From Dermatemys mawii (Eukaryota; Chordata; Testudines; Dermatemydidae), in the NCBI GenBank assembly GCA_007922305.1, contig ML677366.1:9975433-10039432 (forward strand): DNA of 64,000 nt, read 5' to 3'. Below, piece after piece: positions 12,870-23,129 of this stretch (its first letter is position 1; each line of letters begins with the position of its first letter). A program made the position numbers and the translations under genes. The notes below the pieces were generated by a model, which was not told the origin of the DNA, did not search any database, and saw nothing but the letters and a program-made list of their open reading frames with translations.

Positions 12870-13914
12870 TGTTAGGGAGGAAGTTGGAGGTTTGGAAGAG
12901 TTGGGAGGTGGGCAACTTGTTAATGTTTAGTACTTACTAGTTAACTCCAACCCTTTCATTCCCCAGATCCTATTTTCCTCCTCAGTAATGTCCCCGTTTC
13001 TTTTATTTTAATGATTTCGAGGGGGGGGGGACAGGGAATGGTGAGGAGGAATAAATGTCAAACTATCCATTACACCAATTTTCCCCATGGACTTGATTTC
13101 TAAGCATTTGTCCACAGCAATTACATGGTAACATGCAAATTAGAAGACAAAAGGCAAGTGACTTTGATGGCTGAGAAACCACTAAAAACTGTCCAATGGT
13201 TATTCAGAGAGAGATGTAGAAATCATTACGACAAGATTGCTTGGAGTGTGCAACAGTTGATGTTGCATCCAGGGCAAAAAAAGAATAAGGAAGCAAAATC
13301 CTTAGCATCATTATATCCTTCCCAATTTTAATTTATGCACATTCAAGCTCTCTTGTTCACAAGCTCAGTGGCAATCAATTTTAGCTTGTAACAATCCAGC
13401 AGTTTAAGATCTCTGTAATAGTTCAGACCACTGCTGTTCAATGGCTTGTATAGCTTCTGGAAAAGACGACATGTTGTTATGAGGAGGGGTGGGAGTTGGA
13501 GGAAAGGAAAGGAGATTGGGAGAATCAGTCTCGCTGCGGCTGGTTTATCTGTCAGATTCTAACTGTTCTAATTTGGTGCCGGTTATTGTTGGGGAGAATG
13601 TACCTTTTTTTTAAAGTTCACTTCTCAATGACAGGTGCTTTGCCTCCTTTCAGTCTCTTTTACACATGGGCACAAATGCCAGTCTGCTCAGCATTGGGGG
13701 TAAGGACTTGGCCTGCCGAAAATGTAGTATTCAGATTTCTGTCTCTGACGAAAGAGGAAGCAATATTAATGGGACCGATCTTGCACCCACTTGATGGCAA
13801 AACTCTGCGGACTTCAAGGGGAGTTGCAAGTATGCAGCATCTCTGGAAATCAGACCATTTGCTTAGATTTAGGTACCTAGCTTAGGCACCTGATTTTGAA
13901 ACATTGGCTTTTAC
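12870..13914. other. no gene seen
   Basis: A ten-base G run sits at 13021-13030. The 129-codon plus-strand frame at 13496-13885 resembles nothing I know and has no splice context that I trust. A GTACCTAGCTTAGGCACCTGATTTTGAAA stretch near 13870-13902 looks like a remnant of a palindromic reptile repeat. Confidence 0.35.
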
Positions 13915-14115
13915 CCTCTGGGCCTCAATTTCCCTCCATACAGTGGGGAAGATTCCCCATCTCTCCCATTTAGATTGTAAGCTCTATGGGACAGCAACCA
14001 TCTTTTTGGCCTGTGTTTATACAGAACCCAGCACAATGAAGTTCTGGCCCATTGATTGGGTCTTCTTGGCACCATGTTACTACTACTACTACTACTACTA
14101 ACAATAATAAATAAA
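13915..14115 (+). repeat. MIR-like SINE with trinucleotide tail
   Basis: The order is CTCAATTTCCCTCCAT, then TTTAGATTGTAAGCTCT with GGGACAGCAACC, then the 'tacagaacccagcacaatg' block, ending in (TAC)n at about 14078-14101 and AATAATAAATAA. This matches the second half of the MIR-like SINE recurrent in the window, with the usual trinucleotide 3' tail. Confidence 0.7.
14078..14101. repeat. (TAC)n microsatellite
   Basis: Eight consecutive TAC/ACT units form the 3' tail of the adjoining SINE. Confidence 0.9.
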
Positions 14116-14535
14116 AAGGGCTGTAGAAGAACAAAGTATTCATTTGATGGAGGAAACTCAAGCCTCATCCTTCTGGCATAAACTGTGGAAGGAATATCCA
14201 CAGCTCATCCCTACAAGGTAGAGTATTGAACCCCTGGCCAGGTATATTATAGGCAGGAAGAGTAGCTGATTCACCTGCCTGTGCAGCATCAGCACTGTCC
14301 TTTGCTGAAGGTAAGATACTAGGGTAGATGGACCACTGTGTTCCTGTCTGATATATTTGGTACTCTGGACACAATCTCTATGCTATTATTCCTCCGTATA
14401 CCCTTCTTAGCTGGCATTTGATGAAGGGGTCGGGCCAGGCAGTGGGGAGAAGGTTGTATACACAGTGCCTCATTCTCCTGTGACTTTCCGGGCTGGCCTT
14501 TGCCTTGGACACTGAACATTCAGGGGTGGCTTTGT

Positions 14536-15340
14536 CTATTTGGCCCCATCCCTAGCCAGGAGCTGGAAAGGCTGGGTCAGGAGCCACTGCAACAACAATG
14601 CAGCCCCCGGCCGTGGCACCAAACAAGATGCGGGGAGCAGCTGTGGTGATTCTGCATAGGATAGCAAGGGGCTACTGCCGATCTTGCTTGCCCAGGTCCA
14701 GAGTAACCAATGTGCACTTGATGCCCTGACACAGAGCCACCATCTCAGGGGGGACCTGACCACTGGATTTGTCTGGGTGGCATTACTACAGGCCAAATCT
14801 GAGTGGTGCTGTGACCCCATGTGCCAGATGGCAACACCAGTCACTCAAATTTGGCCCAGACGTCCCTCTATCCTGGGGGTATGGGGAAAGAGAAAAGGGG
14901 AAAGTGGCAACTGGGCCAAATTTGAGTGTGAGTGACACTGCGACCTGGTCACCATGGGGTCACCATGCCACCGAGGTTAGGCCTAGTGTGACCAGATGTC
15001 CCGATTTTATAGGGACGGTCCTGATTTTTGGGTCTTTTTCTTATATAGGGTCCTATTACCCCCACCCCCAATCTCAATTTTTCACATTTGCTGTCTGGTC
15101 ACCCTAGTTAGACCTGGCTACCCCCTCCATCATGATGCAGGGAGAGGGAGAAACCAGGTCAAATTTGAGTGAGTGGCACTGGGACCTGGTTTCTCCCTCT
15201 ATAAATATATATATTGCTGAGGGGCCCCTATTCATACCACATGGAGCTAGCCGCAGCTAGAGCAAAGCCAGAGCAGGTTTGCGCCACCTCTCTGCCAGAC
15301 GTGGGGCAACCAGACCAAATATGAGTAACGCAGGGGATGG
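14536..15340. repeat. region of repeated CCAAATTTGAGTG motifs
   Basis: GGCCAAATCTGAGTGG (14791), its inverse CACTCAAATTTGGCCC (14841), GGCCAAATTTGAGTG (about 14914), GGTCAAATTTGAGTGAG (15157) and ACCAAATATGAGTAAC (15315) recur together with a 'tggcac/gtgacactg(g/c)gacctgg' word. The spacing is irregular, so this is a degenerate repeat cluster or an unclassified transposon rather than a regular satellite. A hAT MITE has inserted within it at 14984. Confidence 0.45.
14984..15106 (+). mobile_element. hAT MITE, TAGGGTGACCAGA family, copy 1
   Basis: A 123-bp element with terminal inverted repeats TAGTGTGACCAGA and TCTGGTCACCCTA. It is flanked by 8-bp target duplications GTTAGGCC (14976-14983) and GTTAGACC (15107-15114), one mismatch. 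The body has the family words TCCCGATTTTATAGGGAC, CTTTTTCTTATATAGG, a C-rich stretch and TTTTTCACATTTGCTG. It has no coding capacity; an autonomous hAT would have had to supply transposase. The 8-bp duplications place it in the hAT superfamily. Confidence 0.9.
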
Positions 15341-15389
15341 CCCCAATTTCCATAATGACCAAGACTCCAAAATTCTTTAATCCAGCATT

Positions 15390-15472
15390 GCCCAGGTATA
15401 AATCCAGTGATATCACTGAAGTTACATCAGGGTAAAAATTGAGGTAAGTGAGATCTGAATCAGGCCCTTGGA
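15390..15472. repeat. remnant of palindromic element (GGTGTAAATC-like)
   Basis: AGGTATAAATCCAGTGATATCACTGAAGTTAC with AGATCTGAATCAGGCCC at its end matches the arm words of the palindromic elements at 6.4 and 59.8 kb, but one arm is badly decayed. Confidence 0.35.
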
Positions 15473-16535
15473 ATCATCGTCTTGGTGGAGACAGTGCTGG
15501 GGGCTCCAGCTTTCTTTGAAGCAGCCCTGCCTGTTCCCTTGGAGGGGTTTCTTTTCTTTTTTCTTTTTTTTGGTAGATTTTTATTTCTGCACTCCATACC
15601 ACAAGGTAGCCCAACATCTTGCCAGCGACATAAAATGGAGAAAAACGAGCAACTCATCAGAAAAGGAGCAGCTGTTTTGCACCATCACAAAACAAAATCA
15701 TCACACACTAAAAACTAGATTTAGCAGTTTAAAAGAGCTGCGAACACAAAATTAGCTGGAGACAAGAGCGTGGTTTCGTCAGTGACACAGCTTCAATCAA
15801 ACCTTTTAATTCATGTAAAAACAACTTAAAAAACATTAAACGGCTGATGCTTTGGGAAAGGAGAGGAGCATTCAGGCTTTCAACGCCTGCCTGGGAAGAA
15901 CATGCATATTTATATTGCCATTTTTCCCCCTTTTATGAATTTTAAATAAGCATTATGTCAAAACTGCCCCATCTTAAATAACAATGTTGCCATAGTCCTC
16001 CTGACTAAAGAGATGCCAGGTTTTATAGGAACGGCAGCCGTACTTATTGCTGGCTGAGAGCCAATAAAGGTTGCACAAAATTTTCGCCTCACGTGAGATG
16101 CAACAATAAGGTCCTGACCCCTTAAGGATCATTACAGAACGAGGCCACTTTTTATCAAATGTATATAAATAGACACACAACTATAGTGCATCACACGCAC
16201 AAGACCTGAAGTCCAAATGCTAGCTCCTGAGATGCATTAAATAGAAAAGTGACTCTCCGGTTCCTTGTTGTACCTGGACACAGCTGGGATCTGGGTTAGC
16301 TTCTGGCCCAAAGGCACAGCCTGCTCCAGCCACGTCCCATCCCATACCTGGAACAACCTCTGCATGTCTCCTGTGCTGGAGGGGCTGAGAGCAGGAGGGA
16401 AAGGGGGACGTGTCCTACACAAGGGGAAAATTTTGCTAGAGTTCTGTCCCTCTTGTGCTGTCAAAGGGGCAAAACGAGTGCTCAGAAAGGCTGAGGATCT
16501 GCCACCTTAGAGCCAGGAAGTGCTGAAGGCTGGAT
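15473..16535. other. no gene seen
   Basis: A T-rich run lies at about 15550-15580. No recognised repeat or exon. Confidence 0.4.
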
Positions 16536-16582
16536 TCTGATCTTAGTGGTATTTACACCAGTGTAACCAAGGTAAGAATCTG
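16536..16582. repeat. short palindromic-element remnant
   Basis: TATTTACACCAGTGTAACCAAGGTAAGAATCTGATC carries the arm words of the same reptile palindrome class as at 18745-18800. Confidence 0.3.
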
Positions 16583-16594
16583 ATCTCTTCCCTC

Positions 16595-16752
16595 TCTGCT
16601 TCTGACTCAGAGTCTGGTCTCTTATTTCTCTGCCTGTGAAATGGAAACAGCACTCCTTTACAGTCTCAGTGGGTGTTGTAAAGTGAATGTTTACAGATAG
16701 CTTGGAAGACGGAAAATTATATCTATGTGTCAAGGAAGAATTATTATTATCC
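16595..16752 (+). repeat. MIR-like SINE, middle and tail
   Basis: Degenerate 'ctctgcctgtgaaatggaaacagcactcc...gtgggtgttgtaaagtgaatgtttacagatagcttggaagac' corresponds to the MIR-type 'cctcagtttccc..aaaatgggg..taat' core and the 'gtaaagcgctttggaga' segment, and ends in ATTATTATTAT. Confidence 0.55.
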
Positions 16753-16894
16753 TGCCTGGCTAAAAAAAATTGGTGGAGCTTCCAGGAGATTCAGGACTGT
16801 GCCATCTCGTTTTCCTGCCCTAAACTGCAGTGTAGTGTTACTGCACCCTGTTAAAAAGTTGCCATGTTCCACCCCAGAGGTGGCTCCATTTTAA

Positions 16895-17305
16895 ACCTGG
16901 ATGCCTAAAGTTAATCACCTAAACTCCTATATGCAATCCTACATATAAGTGGCCTGATTTGTCAAAGGTAATTTTCTTTAGACCCTATTATTTAGGAACT
17001 TAAAGATGGATATAGGAGCCAGGCTTTTGAAAAAGTTTCACAACTTTGCATCGGATATGCATCTGACATATGCATATGTCAAATATGCATCTGAATTTTT
17101 CAGCTAAAGACTGTCTATAAACTTGACCTGATGGTCAAGAATTTACCTCAAGAGTGAACTGAGTGGCTCCTTTTCAAAAGGCATAAGCGCCAAGGCTGGG
17201 ATTTCCAATGGCACCTGAGGGATTTAGATAGCCAAACCCTGCTCAGCATCAATGGGATGTGGGCACTTCATTCCTTAGGTTTCTTCAAAAAAATCCCAGT
17301 CTACA
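16895..17305. repeat. decayed palindromic elements with TAGG(C/A)NCCTAA words
   Basis: CTGGGATTTCCAATGGCACCTGAGG (17197 on) is answered by an inverted TTCTTCAAAAAAATCCCAG at the right end (about 17305), with AATGGGAT in the centre. A second decayed pair lies at about 16895-17035. These resemble the short palindromic non-autonomous elements common in turtle DNA. Confidence 0.35.
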
Positions 17306-18740
17306 GTAAAACCATGCCGTGATCCTGCATTTTTAAATCTGCCAAAATATGAGGATGTTTTTAACCTTTGTTGGATCATTAATCACCAGGACCCAAAATG
17401 CCGAATGTTGTGTCAATTAGGCTGAAGGAATTAAGTCCAGAAAGGTGAGAATACAGAGGAAAGGGTTGTTATTCTCCATCTGTTGATCCAAAGCAGGAAC
17501 ATGGCTTAGAGAGCTTATCCTGAATACATTGTGCCTTAAATGGGGAAAAGTACATGCTGCTCTGAACACTAAAACTTCAGGGGATCTTCTTCGCTTGAGA
17601 AGGTCATGCTGTGCTCCCAGTACTGCCATGTTAAAAACCCACCTCAGCAGGATCCATCAAGCCTGTGGAGTCAAGGCCTAGGAATTCCTTGCTGACAGCA
17701 TTAAAATTCAGAATCTGAGCATCAGCAAAGCTGCCTGAGTTCAGACATTGATACAGCCCTGAGAAAAGAAACAGAAACCCTTGCAGCAAGTGGGGCATAG
17801 CACTCAGCAGAGAGATTGACTGATGTTGCTGCAGATCAGATGGATGGTTTTAAATGACCTGGAAAGACATTCCCTGAGCCCTGGGCCACAACAGTAAGAG
17901 CCAAGACACTACTTGCACTTCTGGAGTAGTTATTAGTGACTGAAGTAGCACTTGTCAACCACGACTTTAGTTTCGAGTAATGGTTTAACAGCATCAACTT
18001 GAGGAAAGGCTATATGTCTGCATGCCGGGTGTGCTGCTGGCACTTAAAGGAAATAATTGGTAGATTTAGAGCAGGGACAGGTGACAGGGGTAGACCAGGA
18101 GAGGAGGCTGGAAACTTGAAAGAAAACTTTAGTGTTATTGTGTGAAACAGAAGCCAAGAATCCTCCTAAATCTCAGCAAAAAAAGGCACAATCAACCTGT
18201 AATCTAATCTCCTAGAGGGATCGCTGTTCTCCCACCTGTGTGCCAGCCTGCTGCGACCTTAATGAGTTGTCTACAGTTGCAGCTCTGTCCTAACAAAAAG
18301 GGACGGGGTGGGGGGGAATGTTGCCCCATGCAGTTCCTGTCTGTTTCTTTGGAAAGCCCGTGTAGTGCAATCTCCAGCCAAGTGTTGGCTCCAGTTTGGG
18401 ACTGCACAGGGGAAGTGTGTATATGTACATGGGGAATATGGGGGTGTGTGTTAGAATCAGGTTATCATTCTCCTCATTTACCTGTTGCTCTGTAGCGTGA
18501 GGCTAAAGCAGACAACTTAGTGTGCAAATCCAACAGCCGCTGGGCTGTCATCGCTTTCCAATTAGCTGCATTTGATTTGGATGGGTGCTGATGGATTGTG
18601 TTGGCAGGTGAGGTGGGCGGCTGGAAAGTGCTCCAGCTGCCATGGGATATGGGGGCAGGGGAGAGGGGCAGTACTCATGCATGTGGTTTTTCTCCATGCT
18701 GCTCACTGGCTTGCCAAAATAAAAGTGTTGCTGTTAGCTG
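17306..18740. other. no gene seen
   Basis: Mixed unique sequence. A G-rich run occurs at about 18309-18317. Open frames are short and unremarkable. Confidence 0.45.
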
Positions 18741-18744
18741 TTGG

Positions 18745-18910
18745 ATAGAGGGATAAATTCTAGTCTCAGTTACACCAGTGTAATTGTTTGCTGTAAATCA
18801 GGAATAACACTGAGTACTTAAGGACCAACTTCACCACTGTTTTATTCTGGGACGATATCACTGAAATTAGTATAGTTCTGCTGATGTAGCGCCACGGTAA
18901 CAAAACCTAC
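18745..18910. repeat. palindromic-element remnant
   Basis: CTCAGTTACACCAGTGTAATTG and TGTAAATCAGGAATAACACTGAGTAC are arm words of the reptile palindromic elements; the right half is decayed. Confidence 0.35.
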
Positions 18911-18914
18911 AGGT

Positions 18915-19065
18915 TGGTCCTGTCTCTCTGATTATTTGTCCCATTGCTCATGTAAAGCCAGGGAGCACCAATAATGGACCAGGATACCATTGTGCTAGGC
19001 ACTGTCCAAACACATAATGAAAAGGTAGTCCCTGCCCCAAAGATGTCAGCCTAAGCCAATAAAAA
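18915..19065 (-). repeat. MIR-like SINE 3' part
   Basis: The plus strand reads GGACCAGGATACCATTGTGCTAGGCACTGTCCAAACAC and then GGTAGTCCCTGCCCCAAAGATG, the reverse complement of the recurrent 3' SINE module. Confidence 0.65.
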
Positions 19066-19470
19066 AACAGGTGGCTACAGACAGAAAGACAGGGAAGCAC
19101 CAGGAAACAGAGACCCTACTGGTCAACATGACATTTAGTGATGTCAACATGCCAGCTGCCCAGCTGTTGTCAAGTTTTTTTTAGGCATCATAGCAAAGGA
19201 GAGTTTTAAGGAGGGATTCAAAGCAGGGCAATGAGGCAGAACTACAACATGGAAATGTTTTTACAGGCTCGTAGGAAGGCCATTTCCATTCACATACTGA
19301 GTCCCACTCATACATCTCACCATCTGGCTAATAAAGAGACAGAAACATTGTTTGGTTTTTCCTGATGAAATCAAACCAAATGAACCATCTTAGGATAGGA
19401 CTACTCACTTCAGACAGTGACCTCCTGTGATCTGAACAGACTGGATCAAATATGCCTTGGAAGTCATTGT
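19066..19470. other. no gene seen
   Basis: Unique sequence between a SINE fragment and the second MITE copy. Confidence 0.4.
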
Positions 19471-19478
19471 TATACAGA

Positions 19479-19602
19479 TAGGATGACCAGATGTCCATTT
19501 TTAATAGGGACAGTCCTGATATTTCAGGCTTTGTCTTATATAGATGCCTATTACCCCTCACCCCCTGTCCAGATTATTCATATTTGCTGTCTAGTCACCC
19601 TA
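19479..19602 (+). mobile_element. hAT MITE, TAGGGTGACCAGA family, copy 2
   Basis: Termini TAGGATGACCAGA and GTCTAGTCACCCTA. The flanking 8-mers TATACAGA (19471-19478) and TAGGCAGA (19603-19610) agree at six of eight positions. The body matches copy 1, with several substitutions (TCCATTTTTAATAGGGACAG, GTCTTATATAG). Confidence 0.85.
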
Positions 19603-19610
19603 TAGGCAGA

Positions 19611-20739
19611 TCAAACTTTGTGCCAATCCAAGCTGTGTCATAAACAAGATATGCATGAAAGCTTCACCTTCGCCTGGAGAAGGCTGGGTACCTCTGAAAG
19701 AGAGTAGGCAAAATTGGCATGAAAGGTACATGTAGAGTTTGTGAAGGTAATACTGTAGCTGACCCAAATGAGGCCTTCAAAACTGACCTTTGTCTAACCA
19801 CATAGGAATAACCCTCCCCTCCTCCCAATAAATACATATGTTTTCATAAAGACTAGTAATTATGGACACTTGAAGGAGATTAAAAGCTTCATTCATTCAC
19901 TGAAATGTTAAAGTCATTGTTTAGAAGGTGTGTATGGTCTTGCTCCTTACAGCACTAAGAAGGAATATGGCATGAATATGTCATGCAAAGAAAAAAACCC
20001 AACAATCTCAAGAGAAATGTGGAGAAATGCTTTTGGCGCAGGATACTTGCCAGACATGTCAGCTGATAGCAGCCATAGAGCTGGAAGACTGAAAATGAAC
20101 TGCATTACAACAAGCAGCGATTTCACAACTTGAAAGCAGCACACTGACATTTGTATTAGCTCAGTTTGACACAGCCTGACTAGTTGCGATTGGATGAAGA
20201 GAAACTATCTTCAGCATCCACCCACCTCTCTCTGCCAGGGCTCCTGGCTGTTCCTCCAAAATGCATCTTTCAGGCAAGGCCTGTGTAGGCAATAGATCAT
20301 GTAAAACCACTGCCATTTTCAATGGCAGCTGCTGGGTGAGTGTATGAACCTCTGGCCCATGTTAACAATAAAGCCGGTATGAACTGAGAATATGTGTCGG
20401 GGAGACACATCAGTAGGCAGAGAGAATGGGTGTTTTATTTAAATTCTGGGGGGAGGGAGGGCTAGAATCTTCAGCGTGATCAAAGAGCACACAGCGGTGA
20501 AGGAAGGGTACCAGGGTGGCTATAGACACTTGTACCTTCCCCGGAGCTTAGACTGCCCTCCTGTGCCTGGCCATGCTCCTGGTGCAAGTTAGAAGAAGCC
20601 TGGAAAACTGAAATCATTCACAGTCTACAGAGAAGAAACACCCTGGGCAGGGTCCACTCCACTACCATGCCAGGTGCCTCAACACAGAGCCACCGGAGTC
20701 ATTTTTGGCAATGAGAGGGAAGATCGGCCTCCCTAGGCT
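19611..20739. other. no gene seen
   Basis: Unique sequence with no recognised repeat or exon; a G-rich tract sits at about 20449-20462. Confidence 0.4.
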
Positions 20740-21045
20740 GCTTTGGGTGCTAACTGTCCCGGTGCTTTTCTGTCAGGTGCAGATCGGATCAGCAGGTAGT
20801 GATTGATCTTTTGGAGGTCAATTTATCGCGTCTAGTCTACACGCGATAAATCGACCCCCGAGCGCTCTCCCATCAACTCTGGAACTCCACCGCTGCGAGA
20901 GGCGCAGGCAGAGTCAACGGGGTGGGGTGGCAGCAGTTGATTCAGCACCGTGAAGACACCGCAGTAAGTCGACCTAAATACATCAACGTAGCTGAAGTTG
21001 CATATCTTTGGTCAATTTCCTGCCCCAGTGTAGACCAGGGCTTAG
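20740..21045 (-). mobile_element. hAT-like MITE of turtle type, left border uncertain
   Basis: The right end CCCAGTGTAGACCAGGGCTTA reads on the minus strand as TAAGCCCTGGTCTACACTGG, a terminus I know from turtle MITEs. The interior has GTCGACCTAAATACATC and a strong hairpin (20818-20854). The left terminus is not obvious, so the copy may be truncated or diverged. CpG-containing words survive here more than in the surroundings, suggesting a relatively young insertion. Confidence 0.55.
20818..20854. repeat. 14-bp hairpin TTTATCGCGT...ACGCGATAAA
   Basis: Arms 20818-20831 and 20841-20854 are complementary with one mismatch around a 9-base loop; the inner ten base pairs are perfect. It belongs to the surrounding MITE. 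Confidence 0.85.
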
Positions 21046-22300
21046 AAGTGGTTCAGAGCTGATACATGAGAAGATCAGAGCTGGGACACCTCTTGGGGAA
21101 GCAGAATTGGGAAATTTTGCACTGCATTATGGAGTCCTTTGGAGAGAGTCATCCTGTGTCTAAGGCTGTCAATTTCCCATCTTGTCCCAGCATTACATTC
21201 AGGCATAAAATAAAAAAGATATTTCTAACTATTTGCTTCAACATTTTAACCAAATAAAGCTCTGAGAAGAGCATTAAAGCAAGAGGCCAGCGGGGTCACA
21301 GGAATTGTTCACAGCTGGCCACAGTGCAGTATTTTGTTGCACACACAGAAAATAACCTTGCACATCAGAAAGAGCAAAATGAAATCTATGAGGCACACTG
21401 GCTGCGGCAGCAGCCAGATCTATCCCCTTTTACGTGGTCAGATACATTTAGCTTCCCTCTCTGATTACTCCAGAATGAAGTCCTGCCTTGTGGCATCATA
21501 TGAACGTAGAGTTCCAGAGAGCCCGCGAGTCACACATTTGATTCCTTGGTTTATTGGGTGGCTGCAGGCTGCACATATCCAGGGCAAGCGATGTGACACA
21601 TCCTGTCTTTGGAGAAGGGTCAGTCAGCTGTACAGCGGTTTGTGCCCTTAGCAGGTGCTTCAATGTCAAAGGTATTAAAGCTCGTTATTTTCTCCTCTCT
21701 GCTCAGTGCCATCGAGCTTGGGTTTTTTTCCCCTTCGTCTAATTAAGTTTACAGCCAGTGACTACGAGCTGGCCTAAGAGTTGAGCTGTCAAGCTGAGAC
21801 TGCAAAGCCAGCAACTCGCAAACCCCTCCAGTGGGAAAGAAAAAGGTTCTGAGGGTGGCCATATTGTCTGGAAATTATCTCTCCTCTTCCTCTCACGTAT
21901 TTGCCAGTAATTCACACTACGCATACACGCCCTCTACAAAAGAGATACAGTATCTTGTCCTCCTTTGGTGGATTTTGTTTAGCGACACAGACAGCAAGGG
22001 TCGATCCTCTGATTGTGTCTCTCAACGCAATTCTGCTCTGGTATGAGTGTGCCAGTATTTGGTCCTGGAGGTAAACCTTGGCTCACGGGTGATTCCAGAG
22101 GGAAGAGCACCATTTAATGAAGACTCAGCCCCGGGACCTGTAACCCACTTTGCCCCTTGATTTCCCATTTAAGAACTGGCCTGACCTATCCCTGCTTCAT
22201 TTGTGAGATGTGATCAGACCACAGCCCCCATGGTAATGAGGCTGCCTGCCAAGTGAGTCTATTTCCTACAGCCCTTCTGAGCCGAACTTCAGCAAAGCAA
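21046..22300. other. no gene seen
   Basis: Unique sequence with short chance open frames only. Confidence 0.4.
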
Positions 22301-22306
22301 CCACAG

Positions 22307-22760
22307 GCCGGCGTATGTAGTCGCCTGAGTTCCCTGCAGTGAAGCTGTGGAGAGTATTGCCTGGTCTCTGTGTGGCACCAGCAGTGTGTTCAGGCAAGTC
22401 ACTTCCCACGTTCAGATCGAAGGCGGATAATGACGATGATAAAGCTGTCCCATCCTGGGGCGGCTCACGCAATCAACTGGGAAGAGGCTCAGTGGAGATT
22501 TGTAATGCGCTGTTGGATGCATTCCAGCTGGCTTTGAAAGAGGTTAAACAAACAATGTGATTGCGATTTCGACACCCCATGGACAAGGCGTTGCATTACA
22601 GAATCCAAAATCGGGACCAGGCCACTTGCATAAAGAAGTTTGCCGGACAATAGCGGAGCGTCGAATATGGGAGAGATTCCTACTACGGAACGGATATAAG
22701 CACGGATCATCACTTAGAGCATTCCTATGGGACTGTGACTCGGAGGATATGCGCCAATAG
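22307..22760. other. CpG-rich unique stretch
   Basis: By hand count there are 20 CpG dinucleotides in 22408-22757 and three more just upstream, although GC content is only moderate. Most of the window is strongly CpG-depleted. No coding frame or repeat family is recognised. It could be a hypomethylated regulatory region, a young insertion of an unknown family, or a conserved element. Confidence 0.4.
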
Positions 22761-22998
22761 GATTTCCCAGCTTCTTCATTATTTTGGGGCTAGATTCTGT
22801 ACAGCTGTGGAGGGACTGATGAGTGAGCAATAAAGCTCCCCCCATTCTTGCATGGCTGCACGGGATTCACATACAATAGCAGTCCCTTGTTCTGATGGAG
22901 TGCAAAGATTGTTCTTCCTCATGTGCGTATGACTCTGAAAAGGGAGTGGCTACCTTCGGCTAAGACCCCACTCCTCCCTCATCAGCTGACAGAGTTGG
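22761..22998. other. no gene seen
   Basis: Short unique stretch before the third MITE copy. Confidence 0.35.
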
Positions 22999-23006
22999 GA
23001 CGGCAC

Positions 23007-23129
23007 TAGGGTGACCAGACAGCAAGTGTGAAAAATCAGGACGGGGGTGGGGAGTAATAAGAGCCTATATAAGAAAAAGACCCAAAAATTGGGACTGTCC
23101 CTATAAAATCAGGACATCTGCTCACCCTA
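23007..23129 (-). mobile_element. hAT MITE, TAGGGTGACCAGA family, copy 3
   Basis: A 123-bp copy in the reverse orientation: the plus strand begins TAGGGTGACCAGACAGCAAG and ends GACATCTGCTCACCCTA. The target duplications GACGGCAC (22999-23006) and GATGGCAC (23130-23137) differ by one C/T change, consistent with CpG decay. Confidence 0.92.

Noticed and set aside
13496..13885. 129-codon open frame
   Set aside because: No domain, no splice context and no codon signature; overlaps unrelated short frames.
14305..14360. Possible CR1 3' tail (GATACTAGGGTAGATGGACCACTG)
   Set aside because: Only about 25 bases resemble the CR1 end and the expected flanking text is missing, so I did not call it.
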